From Thamnidium elegans (taxonomy: Eukaryota > Mucoromycota > Mucoromycetes > Mucorales > Mucoraceae), in the NCBI GenBank assembly GCA_025201345.1, contig JAIXMG010000012.1:744001-808000 (forward strand): a DNA stretch of 64,000 nucleotides, in the 5' to 3' direction. Made by a program: the position numbers and the translations under genes. Shown here piece by piece: positions 25,168 to 35,601 of this stretch. Under the pieces are notes generated by a model that saw nothing but the letters and a program-made list of their open reading frames with translations, was not told where the DNA came from and did no database searches. Positions within the stretch are counted from its first letter, which is position 1. Every line of letters begins with the position of its first letter.

Positions 25168-25449
25168 TTAAATAGTACGGCCTGCAAGACAGTTATAAAA
25201 ACGTCTAGTAGAATAGTGCGCAAACCCTTCAAAGGATGATTGAGCAACTTGGTTGCTAGCGCCTGCAATTATTTGAAGAATAGTATCTTTTTGAGTATAA
25301 AGTCTCGGACGACTAGAATACTTACTAGAACTAAAGACTTGAGCTTTATTGTTCTCAAGATTATTAATATTTATTCTTTTCTTATGATATAAAATTCGAT
25401 CCTGCTGATTAAAAAATTGTAAGCAAAATGGTGGATCTACATTGTACAT
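25168..25449 (-). CDS. Uncharacterised ORF (93 codons)
   Basis: An uninterrupted minus-strand frame beginning MYNVDPPFCLQ and ending NCLAGRTI. Composition is polar and protein-like (few low-complexity runs), but I recognise no domain, no signal peptide and no membrane segment. It lies in a gene-poor stretch rich in decayed coding sequence and may be another fragment. A partly overlapping plus-strand frame (25442-25759) looks like composition-driven noise. Confidence 0.2.
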   Translation of the reverse strand: MYNVDPPFCLQFFNQQDRILYHKKRININNLENNKAQVFSSSKYSSRPRLYTQKDTILQIIAGASNQVAQSSFEGFAHYSTRRFYNCLAGRTI

Positions 25450-25829
25450 ATTGAAAAGGCTCTATTCAAACAAAGATACTCTACTAAGAAAGTTTCAATA
25501 CAGCCTCAGGTTATATACAAGTGCCTCTTCCTATCTTTTTTTATTAATTAACAAAACTGCGTTGACTCATCATCTATACATACGTATATATATCCTAGGT
25601 TACCCCTATAGAAAGTACAAAATTCTAAATATAATAGTCAACCATTGTAAATCAGTAGTCTATCAACTTAGGCTCAATAGATCTAAAAGGAATCAAATTA
25701 TAAGTGATTTACCCAATTCTAAGTTTATGTTTATTGTAAATTTAAATAATACTAAGTAGGTACAGATGCAGCCGGTATATACTTCATTTTTATATTCTTG
25801 AACTCTTTTTCTTTAGACTTTGTTATTAT

Positions 25830-26762
25830 TTATCTTTGTCGTTTATGTGGCCAAGCAATTGGATGTTCAAAATGAAAAAGTCGTTCATTCAACCTTTGTT
25901 CAGCCATCAGGGTAGCCTTGATGTTTCTGCTCCTTTTCTCTTCATTTCCAGGGGCTAATGTGTTTACCAAAAAACGCCAAAAACCACCTATGCCATCGAT
26001 GCCAGAGTCTAAAGGTTACTAGAAATGAGCTCGTTGTAAACTACTTAAGACAGAGATATTCAAGCTTCTCCTTATAAGAATCCAACCAAAGCGTTGCAGG
26101 GAAAGGCATTCCCGTATGAGTAAAAAAGGAAAAACAACATTAGTCTAATCACATTGCATACCAAGATTGAGTATAAAACGTATTACCTGCACGTGGCTGT
26201 GAGCGATTTTTTTTGAATTAGTTGCAAGAAAAAATATTAACACCTAGACGGACATGTTCATAAAAAACAAAGCTTGTTGGAAGCGATGTTCTAACAAATA
26301 AGTGGGGTTGTCGCTTCTCAAGGGATAAGTAGCCTAGTCTAGCTTATGCTGTGTTAAGCAGGCGGGCATCTTTTATCTTCAGTTCCCAGAAGGAATCCCT
26401 AAACGATAAAAAGAAGCTGGGTTGTCGAAACTTATCTCATGGTTGAATATGAGGTAAAAGTCCTAGCCTGAACAATATTTTGCAGATTCTTACAGAAGAG
26501 ATGAAAAGCTTTTTTTTTTATTGTTTGAATTGTTGAGAAGGTGATGTATATGTCGGAGAATATATTATTAGGCAATTGCACCTCCCAGGTCTGGGATTAC
26601 TCCTAGAAATCCTTTATTTAAAAAATCTGTCCAAAACGGATGAAAGAATACTTTGTCTCCAGAGAGGGTTACTAAGCTTCGCAAACATCTTTCATGTCGC
26701 TTTAAACCAATGAGTAATAGAAAAAAAGGATTTTTTTTGTTGGTACAGTCACTTGACGACAT
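25830..26762 (-). pseudogene. Decayed protein-coding region, unknown family
   Basis: Several coherent minus-strand frames follow one another, separated by stops and frame changes. They are: 26568-26762 (ending PFWTDFLNKGFLGVIPDLGG); 26218-26400 (DSFWELKIKDARLLNTA, an in-frame TAA at 26344-26346, then RLGYLSLEKRQPHLF and SFVFYEHVRLGVNIF); about 26043-26126 (GMPFPATLWLDSYKEKLEYL); and 25830-26015 (61 codons, GIGGFWRFLVNTLAPG ... HFEHPIAWPHKRQR, then TAA). Each stretch has amino-acid composition unlike random AT-rich DNA. An interrupted gene, perhaps from a mobile element, is my inference; a real gene with several introns not resolved here is the alternative, above all for the last 61-codon piece. 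Confidence 0.4.
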
Positions 26763-26862
26763 CGTCTTATGACACTATAATGCTGTGCGCCTAAGCTTTG
26801 CTGGTAGCATTGCCCTTTCGCCAAAAAACTTACTGTTATTATTTCTTCTCGTTATTTAAATT

Positions 26863-27170
26863 ATGGAGCATCCTGATCCTTTTGATGAAAAGAAAGAAGC
26901 TGAGGCTGAATCACAAGCTACTGCAATCTTTAATCCCCACAAAGATTTATCACGTTTTGAAACTGCATAAGATGGATATATCTACAAATTATTTGACATT
27001 TACCGAGGTGAAGCAACTGAATTATCAAATGTTGGACTTATGAAATTCTATCGCTTACAAATATTCGATGTTAGCACCCAATCAGCACAGTGAATTACTC
27101 CCGAAAGTTTTTCTGAAGATATGTACCGATTTGATCAGTGATATATGCCGTTAAACGATTCATTGCAAAA
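26863..27170 (+). pseudogene. Decayed reading frame with in-frame stops, unknown family
   Basis: From an ATG at 26863 one frame reads MEHPDPFDEKKEAEAE ... FNPHKDLSRFETA, meets TAA at 26968-26970, and continues in the same frame as DGYIYKLFDIYRGEATEL ... MKFYRLQIFDVST to TGA at 27091-27093, then ITPESFSEDMYRFDQ to another TGA. The text between stops is protein-like, so single-base nonsense changes in an old gene are the simplest reading. I do not recognise the family with certainty. Confidence 0.4.
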
Positions 27171-27441
27171 GTCTTTGATTACTAGTTTATAAATCAACAT
27201 AACCAGCTTAATATAATTATAAACAATATTAGAAAACTTACTTTGGCCACTACTGCTAATTTAAGATATTATAAAATCATCACAAAAACTTGTACATGTT
27301 TTATGCACCTTGTCAATGAAGAGAATAATACTGTCTTGTAATTGAAGATTAAAAACCCTCAAAAAAGTAAAGGTTATAAATACTTTCTATATAAACTTTT
27401 ATTACTTATTATGAAATATATTCTATGTTTTAAAACAAAAA

Positions 27442-30400
27442 TTATGCTTCTTCTACAATGGCTTTACTAGCGCGAGCTTGAGAATTATAACCTTGTCTTA
27501 AAGAATTAACCTTTTTAGAGAATATATCCTTTCCTTTTGACAACTTTCGCATCAATTTATATTTCTTTATCTTGGAATTCTTCAAGTCATCTTGCATTGA
27601 GTTCAAATAACCAGTTGTTTCAATTTCTACAACTCGGTTCAATTTATTACCGGTGTGAACAGCTCCTGGGTTTCTATGTTGAAACCTTTCATCATCCGAA
27701 TTTGAAGTACCTGATAAAGTAGATAGCCTCTTGTAAGTTGTATCGCTTGCCTTAGAAGGATGTCTATAACTAGAATTAAGCGTAGCATCAACGGTTGTGG
27801 AAGGCACCTTGTCGCTAACAATAAATTTAGTTGAGCCTGTAGATACTCTTCTATAGTCATCAAATGTAACACTTGCACCAGAAGTCCTTCTTTCTTCTGT
27901 ATTAGAAATTACGTTATTAGGGATTGCGTTATTAGGGATTGCGTTATTAGGGATTGCGTTATTAGGGATTGCGTTATTAGGGATTGCATTATTAGGGATT
28001 GCACCGTTAGTAATTGGTCCTTCTTGATTTTCTGTTTGCTTTAAAATAGTAGGTTGATGAGGCTTGGGTTGAACTAAAGGAGGGGCTACTTCTTCAGGCG
28101 TGGCAAGGGATTTATTCACGCTCTCTTCCTCTTTTGCCGAGCGAGAGTCTATAGCATAGTTTTCAGTTCCCTCATGACGTACAAGTAAATGTGCCTTATC
28201 TCTTGTATCATCATTCTGGAAAGGATCTGCACCAAGCATGTCTGTGGTAAACGCAGGTAACTCAGTATGAACAGGAGCAAAGCCAGGAACAAATTTAAGG
28301 CGAATTACAATTCTACCACAAGGACCTTCATCACCCCAAGAAATTTCATCACTTGCTTCTGCGTCTGTATAATTTCTCAATGCAACTGATACATCTTGCC
28401 AGTCATAGTCATATATTTCTTTCATCCATAAACGAGCAGTACATTTACGACCCGATCCTTGTGATAATTGAATACACACTGCGGATCTATACCTCATCAT
28501 CACAGGTAAATATAAATTACTTCTAAACCAACCAACTGTATCTTGAATTTGATTTAAAAGGTTGGAGTTTAATTCTCTTGTTATTTTTGGTTCTACATTC
28601 AAGGACACAGTTGCTTTAGTTGAAAGTAATTTGTCGTGACGCATAGGGGATCTGATGTCTACCAACTGTATACTATCGATAACAAGTGTTCCAACATCTA
28701 TATAAAGATAATTACTACAAGCCCCTTTCTTCTATTATTTATTTCTTACCTGCTCCACTTAATTCTCTAGGTAACACCAGTTTTACAGGCTTGTATTTTA
28801 AATCTAGTAGTACTTTACCGTAACCAATACCGTTAGACAATGAAACCCATTTTATAGATTCCTTTGACTGAGCATACAAGCAAAAAAAAAAATTGGTTTA
28901 TAAAATGAAAATGTGGTTTATCAATATATATATATATATATTTTTACCTTTTTAGCCCTGGTACGAAATAAATCACTGAGTTTAAGCATAGACGTACCAA
29001 TAACTGGATTCTCTTCCAGATCAATATTAGTTTTAACACTAATTCTGATATATGCTGTTTCAAAGTTCTTTATAAAACATTCTGATACAGCGTTCCAATT
29101 CTAAAAAAAAAAATTTAGTTTCTAGTTTACCCTTTTTTTTTTTAAAAAAAAAAATCTTACCGGGTTAGATGTATGCATTTTTGTTCTAGTTCTAAATTCT
29201 TTATTGTCATTTATGTAGATATCGGCGTAAGGATTGACAGATTGATTTGGTTTGTAAGGATGTCTTCTTTTTTTGAAAAAAATAACTTGGGGATCGATAA
29301 TTTCAAGGTCTGTTGCTTTAACGATTTTGACTGATAAAATGCCTATATTCATATATATTAGTATCATATATTTTTTTAAAAAAGAAAATACTTAACCTGA
29401 AGTATGTAAAGGTGATACAGGTTCTCCTTCATCATCATCTGAAGAACCGTCTTCTACAAGTGGGCTACTGTAGGTGTAAGATTCTTCATGATTACAAGTG
29501 ATAAGCTCTGTTCTATCAACGTCTTGTCCGTGACTCGATACAATATGCACAGCTCCGTTTTCCAGATTTGGTATTTCATCCATTGTATTTTCCTTAGTCA
29601 AATTAGCTCCATCTAATTTCTTAACTGTATAATGTGGTTCCGTATCCATAGGATGTTTTAATATCGACTTGTGTTCTTGTTTTTCTAACTTTTCTAATTC
29701 CTTTCTTGCCTTCTCTTCTTCCTTCTTTTTAGCTTTTTCTTTCTTTGCTTTTTTCGTTTTAGCATGATCATGAGCAGTAGGAACTGGTGTAAGATATTTC
29801 GGATGAAAAGATAATTTGAAATTAAGATGCATATCCGAACTATTTTCTGTTTTCCCATCAATTGGAACCCATCTAAGAAAATAACTTATAAATAAAAATT
29901 TACTTATATCATAAAATTATCAATTTATTACCCATCGTAAATCACCCTTTCATCCGTAAACCAACTAGAGACATTATCGTACTTGTCTAGTTTTGCAAGA
30001 GCCGCATCTTTGGTAGCGATTGAAATAGATCCCCAAAGTTTATCAGAATGTAATTTGTCTGCTTCCCAAATATTTATATTCAAAAAGACTTCTTTGGTAA
30101 TATCCTCTTTTGAATTTGGTATTAGTAAAAAAAAAAAAATCAATTTGTTTTAGATGTCTTACCAACTGTAATTAACTGATAAAGATTTTCGTCCCAGATA
30201 GGGTCCGAGTTTCTAGATAATACACGCGTACTCTTTATGTTACTATCCGGTCTGTCACTCAATGAAAACGTAACATATGAGTCTTGAACATCTGTTGGAT
30301 ATATATATAGAAATGTTTTAGAACATAATATAGATATATTTCAAAAAAAAAAAAAAAAAAAACGCACCTCCAGTTACAGAGCTCAAGTTTTTCGCACCTC

Positions 30401-32412
30401 TAATTTCAGCCTTAACAACACCTATAGCATTTGTATCAATCAGAGCTCCTATCATAATAGGGGGGACCTCAATGGTAAGACTCTTGGGATCAACTAATCC
30501 TTTAAACCCTAATTTAACACCTTGATCTACAATTGTTTTTAGCATGGGAAGCTAAAATAATAATAAGCAAATCAGCAAAGAGTTTTCACAAAGAATTATA
30601 AACTTACTCGCATAATATTTAACCGATTAGATATAGGCATAACAGCAGTTTCAATTTCAGGTGCTTTAATAAAAGAGATAGTAACTCTAGAGACAAATGG
30701 TGGCTCTGGCGCAGTGATAATTTTAAACCTTATTTTTCCACTCAACTTTGTAAGCTCGCCACGAATATCAGCAGTAGCGCCAACTGCTGTCTTAAAACGA
30801 ATAGTGAAGCCAGGAGTACTGGATGTATGCGGCTTATAATTAGCTGTATGTGTATCGTTACGGTCCATTCCAAGAGTAAATTCTGCCTCTCCGAACTAAG
30901 TTAAGATTTAGTATTTCGTATAATTTTTTATTTAGAGGGGATTACTTACGATACTATCTGAAGGTTGACCAGACCTGGGAGGAAATACATTTATCCTACA
31001 TAAAAAAAAAAAGGATCAGAGTTTGTAGAGCAAAATATATTCTCAAAAACTTACTTTTCAATACGAGGCGATTCAACACCCAAGTCAAAATCACATACTT
31101 TTACAGCTTTCTGATTTTTTAATGATACTGTTAGCACATTTTCTTTTAATAGTTTAAACATCACTTACTATAATTCTCGGTGCAACTCTCGATATAGTGT
31201 CTTCTAAAATATCTTCAACTACTGCAAAAACTTGAGGGTCTATACATCTCCAGACTTTCTCAATAATAACATTAAACCATTCCATAGTTTCACCGTCAGA
31301 TTTTTCACTAAGCTAGATTAAAAAAAGCTCTAAAAGTTAGCACGCGCGTAATATAAATTTCTCATACTGTAGTACTCACAATTTGTGCTCCCTCAATCTT
31401 TTCAATTTGCCAGTTTATACTTTTTAAAACCGAAGAAGAAAGCATATAAAAAGCGGCCACACCTACAAGATATATTACAATATAAGTACAGCTCTCATCT
31501 GACCAAATATATGTATAAAGTTACCTGTAATGCTGGCCATCAAGAGCGAAGTGATACCATAACCTGATTGTCCAAGATAAAGACACAACATGGCACTCAT
31601 AGCTAAATACTTGACACCCATTCTTTCCAAACCATATACAAAAACAATCGGACTATTTAATCTTAACGGCTGCCGGTAATCTAACTTGAAGCATTTTTTT
31701 GGAGGCTCCAATAGACTTTCATTTTTAAAAGGGCCCGTTGTAGAAGGATCTTCCTCTGATTTTAAATTCTCAGGGGGTAGTTTAGATCCGTCAGTGTCAT
31801 TTATTTTGGCAGCATTTAAAGGTAAACGGGTGTCCTCAGGGCTTGTATTTTGAATGGGAGTGGTAGTTATAGGTAAATCATCTTTATTATATATAAAAAT
31901 TTAAATATGAGGATGTGTTTCTTTATGTATAAAAAAGGGGGTCAATCCATTTTTAACTTGCCTTGACTAGGATCTAAACCGATTCTATCACCTTCAGGCT
32001 CGTCCGCCCTCTTTTCACCGAGCTTGGGAGCTAGTTCAGCCGCAGAGGGTTCGTTTTGTGCGAAAGTTTGAGAGTTTGCAGGGTCGCCAAATCGAAAGCC
32101 TTCATCGTCATTGTCATCTACGTGTTTGCCACCCATCAAAGGAGCAGTCTGACGAGTAAAAGTAGGATCACCTGGTTGACCTCTTGTGTAGTCAGGAAGA
32201 CCACCAAAGGGATTAAATCTTCCTGTAGGATCATGGTCTCCATTATTATGACTATCCATATATTTATCTGAGCTTGATCCATCCGGTACAGCAAAATTTG
32301 AAGGAGTTGTATTATTTAAAGTTTTGTTTAAACCATGTTGACTATCGTCTCCTTGAAGGATATTTTGTAAATCTGTTGGTTTTCCTCTTGGATCTTGACC
32401 TAAATTTGACAT
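27442..32412 (-). CDS. SMP- and C2-domain lipid-transfer protein (Mug190/tricalbin-like)
   Basis: A membrane-anchored, ER-type lipid-transfer or tethering protein. Exon 1 (31962-32412) encodes a disordered leader (MSNLGQDPRGKPTDLQ); it joins by a GC-AG intron (31882-31961) to DDLPITTTP. Two hydrophobic segments follow (YLAMSAMLCLYLGQSGYG; GVAAFYMLSSSVL), then the SMP domain beginning EWFNVIIEKVWRCIDPQVF and containing FTIRFKTAVGATADIRGEL and SLTIEVPPIMIGALI. A first C2 domain (SYVTFSLSDRPDSNIKSTRV; LINIWEAD-type strand) is followed by the Mug190-like GWVPIDG and FHPKYL motifs, a Lys/Glu coiled linker, a second C2-like domain (LSVKIVKATDLEIIDPQ), and a third conserved block (ARLWMKEIYDYDWQDV) before a low-complexity tail with a 5-residue tandem repeat. 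If the first exon is a separate gene, the protein would start near MEPPKKCFKLDY (31711). Introns are numerous. Confidence 0.82.
27906..28010. repeat. 15-bp coding minisatellite (about 7 units)
   Basis: The unit ggattgcgttattag repeats head to tail: four perfect copies at 27921-27980, a near-perfect copy at 27981-27995, and degenerate copies on each side. In the minus-strand SMP/C2 protein it encodes a five-residue repeat (N-N-A-I-P) in the disordered tail. The unit keeps the frame, so copy-number change would alter only tail length. Confidence 0.9.
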
Positions 32413-32613
32413 TTTATATTATAATAGGGTTAAGAAAAAGAGACTTTAAAAAAATATGCACCTTTTATTTGTTAAATAAACTGATAGTGGACATAATTGC
32501 CCCGAGGTGGATATGCATTAAAACATTGAAAGTGACTGCCCAGTAACCCCTTCCTTGTCTCGGACACAAAAAATAATAATAACACTTTTTTTTTTGTTTT
32601 AAAACAATACGTA
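32413..32613. promoter_or_regulatory. Compact shared promoter between the SMP/C2 gene (-) and the PIGBOS-like gene (+)
   Basis: Only 201 bases separate the two start codons. The interval is AT-rich with a T run just before the micropeptide ATG (about 32587-32595) and one GC-richer block (cagtaaccccttccttgtct near 32540). No specific site is assigned. Confidence 0.35.
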
Positions 32614-32836
32614 ATGTTCTCAAATAAATTGACTCAACTTGCTTTGGCTGTCGGCGTAGGTATTGGTACAGGCGTATATGTATTCAAACCCTTGTTACGG
32701 GAATATGAACAGTAAGGCTATATTTTTTTGTTGTTGTTGACGTAAGTGCTAATGGAGGGATGCCTTTAATAGAGAGACACAAGGTACTTGGGTTCGTCCT
32801 GGCGACGAAGAGAAATTAAAGAAGAAGAGCAACTAG
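32614..32836 (+). CDS. PIGBOS1-like mitochondrial membrane micropeptide (53 aa)
   Basis: Two exons, 32614-32711 and 32773-32836, are joined by a 61-nt GTAAGG...TAG intron to give a 53-residue protein ending KLKKKSN. The N-terminus (MFSNKLTQLALAVGVGIG) leads into one hydrophobic helix with Gly spacing (VGVGIGTGVYVF), then KPLLREYEQ and a charged tail. Length, the MF...LT start, the GVY-F-P motif and the EY/EQ-rich segment after the helix resemble human PIGBOS1 (54 aa), an outer-mitochondrial-membrane micropeptide, as I recall it. The match is by eye, so homology is inference. The alternative is another single-pass mitochondrial assembly factor. It is divergent from the SMP/C2 lipid-transfer gene. 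Confidence 0.6.
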
Positions 32837-33427
32837 AATGACACTCAACATACGTAACTTATAGCTTAGCAACAAACTCGAATAAACGATTTTTTCCCCT
32901 CACTCTTTAACAGCATTTTTTTATATATATATATTCTTCTATTATTTTTAAAAGAAAGTATCGAGCAGACAAAACAAAACAAAAAATCTCGTATAGTAAT
33001 AAATAATGTAGTTTATAATCTCAAAAAAGGTTTGGGTATATATTGTATGGATTCACATTCTTTTGATGTATCAATGTTTTGATTTTTCGTGAGATGTTTA
33101 TAATAAATTGATTCAGTACATGTTTCGGATTCATGCGCTCAGCCTGCTAGTAAAGTTTTGATTATTTCATCCCATTTCTCAGTTAGACACTCCATTCCTA
33201 GAATCAGCTCATAATCCTTGACTTACATAATATATATAGTAGTACATGGATAAATAAACAGCAATTCACGTATTTAAAAGGATGATGAGAGAACAGTATT
33301 TTGAGTTCGAATTCAGACTTTTTTTTTTTTCTTTTCAATTTTTTGAGAGTAATAAATGTTTACTCCAAACTGAAGGCAAAGTGTGATGAGTAAAATGATA
33401 CTTGATTACTTTATAATGAAAATATTT

Positions 33428-33728
33428 TTATGCTTTAAAATCAACGGATACTCTTAAGCTTTTTGGCTTGTGAAGGTTAATTATTTTATCAAGATCTAGA
33501 TTTGCAGCTAAAGATTTCCTTTTAATGCTGTTGGTTGTGTTGCATTTTTTGACGCAGTAACGGCTGTAGAAGTGACTGAGGTTTTTTAAATCATCGTTTC
33601 ATGATAAATCTGGTAGATCTTGCTAGATGATGGGATTTTGATTCTTGAAACTTCGAAGATAATTTTGGCGAAGATAACGCACGCCAAATATCTTTAGGCG
33701 GAATGACATCAAATATTCGCAATGGATC
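33428..33728 (-). pseudogene. Coding-like remnant with one frameshift, unknown family
   Basis: On the minus strand 33728-33591 reads 45 coherent codons (DPLRIFDVIPPKDIWRALSS ... ARSTRFIMKR) to a TGA. The other frame picks up at once at 33594 (DDLKNLSHFYSRYCVKK) and continues through KSLAANLDLDKIINLHKP to a TAA at 33428. Together they would give about 100 residues with a single frame change. An acceptor-like TTTAG precedes the first piece. No family recognised. A genuine indel, a sequence error or an unresolved splice would all explain it. Confidence 0.35.
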
Positions 33729-34217
33729 CTACTAAATCCAAAAAAAGTAACCGAAAAAAAAATAAGTATTAGTAATACATATTTCAATGTATTTAGATAA
33801 CACATGTACTATTAGTTGAATGCTCGAATTCTATATGACTGCATTATCTCTCGAGGTAATAGGTTATACATTTAATTATAGTAAGTAGCACATATATATT
33901 GTACAAGTGAGTACACCTCAACTTCGCTGCCTATACCATGTAAATAGTCATTTAATCAAAGAAAGAGTCGGCACTGAAATCATGATAAAACGGGTATTAA
34001 GGTCAAGGATTTTTTTTCGTACTAGTAGCAGCTCATACAACCAAGGTAAAAAAAAATTAGACAATGATTCTATTCACCCAAATTATAATTACAAGTGATG
34101 AACATTACAGCATTTTATTTAGAAAAACATCTTATTACACACGTTTCTCCGGTAAATCCTTCTTTTAGGCATATTATTTACAGCAATTTGTTTCGATATA
34201 ATCCTCACTTTTCGTTA

Positions 34218-35052
34218 TTACTTGTAAGCGTACTAATAAATAAAAAGGGGTTAACTTATTTTATTTTTACAAAAAAATCTTTAAAATATACCTTTTCAAC
34301 GTATTCTTTGGCGGTTTTATTGAACTTGGGTCTGTTGCTATTATAAATTTCAGCAATTGATGCAACAAGAGCGTCATCTGGGTTAGGTGTCTCTAACAAT
34401 GTAACAAGTGCTTGTAAAACTAATAAAAAATATATTCAAATTTAGTAAACAAACAAAAAAAATCCTTTACCAAAAGTAAATGTTTACCATTAACCAATTT
34501 AGTAGCAGGTTTCCAAATATCAGGCTTCAAAAGATCAACGCAAATTGATCCATCATCATCGATATTAGGATGATAAATTTTGGTAATAAACTTCATCTAT
34601 AATGACCATAAAAGTATTAGATTATTTAGACTATTTAGATTATTTTTTTTTACAAGAATTTATCATTTTACCTTTGGTGGTTTAAAAGGATAATCTGCAG
34701 AGAATGTAATATCTAATATGAAATAACCATTTTGATAAGGACTTCCTTGCTAATAATAATAAATATCAATAAATGGTTTATATTTGAACATTATTAATTT
34801 TTTTTTTCTATCTTACAGGTCCGCGCAAAGTAGCTAATATATATATGCCATTAGTTTTTATCTTTCGAATATCAATATATATTTTAATCTGTACCTCTCC
34901 AATGAAATAAATCTTCATCTACGGGAGCAGCGCTAACGTTAGGGGGTGGGTTCTTTGTCAAATCTGCTAATTCCTACAATTCATTTTATTAGTCTACTAT
35001 CTATATTGTATAAACTATTGAATTTTACTTTTTGAATTCGTCTTAAGGCCAT
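34218..35052 (-). CDS. Ubiquitin-conjugating enzyme E2 (UBC family)
   Basis: The enzyme accepts ubiquitin from E1 on its active-site Cys and passes it on with an E3. The spliced protein has about 150 residues and the complete UBC fold: MALRRIQK / [51 protein letters not shown], the HPN motif ([18 protein letters not shown]) with Cys in GSICVDL, and [20 protein letters not shown]. The start is MALRR at 35052 (first exon 24 nt). A 17-nt internal exon (34817-34833) supplies ATLRGP, and a 15-nt terminal exon (34218-34232) supplies YAYK plus stop after EYVEK. It resembles the UBC4/5 (UBE2D) class in its ends, though [13 protein letters not shown] differs from the usual RSQWSPALT, so the subclass is uncertain. 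Confidence 0.92.
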
Positions 35053-35462
35053 TTTTCTTTTATGTGCTAGAAAGAGTGATAGACTTTTGTTCAGACGCGA
35101 TTTTTTTCGTCATTCTTTTTTTTCGTATCCCTACATACACACTGCAAATATGTGACGTTCAATGGCGCATAAAAGGTTAAGGATGATGAAAGTTCATTGT
35201 TGGTGTAACTCAAATGGCTACAAAATGCAGAAAAAAAAAAAAGGTTGTGCAGAACAGTTATAGACTTCATCACTATGTCGGGCTTGTTATTCGTGATAGG
35301 TTGTTCTTCTTGTAACTTCTTTCCTTAAAGTTTAATCTAACAAAGTACCAGCTTAGTATTTGATGTATTCCTTCGGCTAGAAGAAAAAGACAACGATTTC
35401 ATGAAATTTGCTGTATATAAACATACAATTAATCATTTCTAAACTAATAACTTATTATAGTC

Positions 35463-35592
35463 GCGGCTCTATTTAAGATGGTCGAAATTCTCAGGAAATC
35501 CACTCTTAAATCGATTATTGGCGATAATAGTGGTGTTAAAGCGGGGGACGGAAGAAGTTGTCTTGGAGAAATCCACCCTTAAATAGAGCCGC
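35463..35592. repeat. MITE-like element with 15-bp perfect terminal inverted repeats
   Basis: The sequence gcggctctatttaag (35463-35477) recurs as its exact reverse complement at 35578-35592, 100 bases apart. The similarity continues imperfectly outward (agtc/agca before the arm). Inside, gaaatccac(t/c)cttaaat also occurs as a direct repeat (about 35496-35512 and 35569-35584). Size and structure fit a small non-autonomous DNA transposon; a clear target-site duplication is not obvious. The family is not identified. Confidence 0.5.
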
Positions 35593-35601
35593 TGCTGTAA
35601 T

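Noticed and set aside
27906..28010. Short direct repeats considered as a CRISPR array
   Set aside because: Units are 15 bp, adjacent, without spacers, and code in frame for a protein tail.
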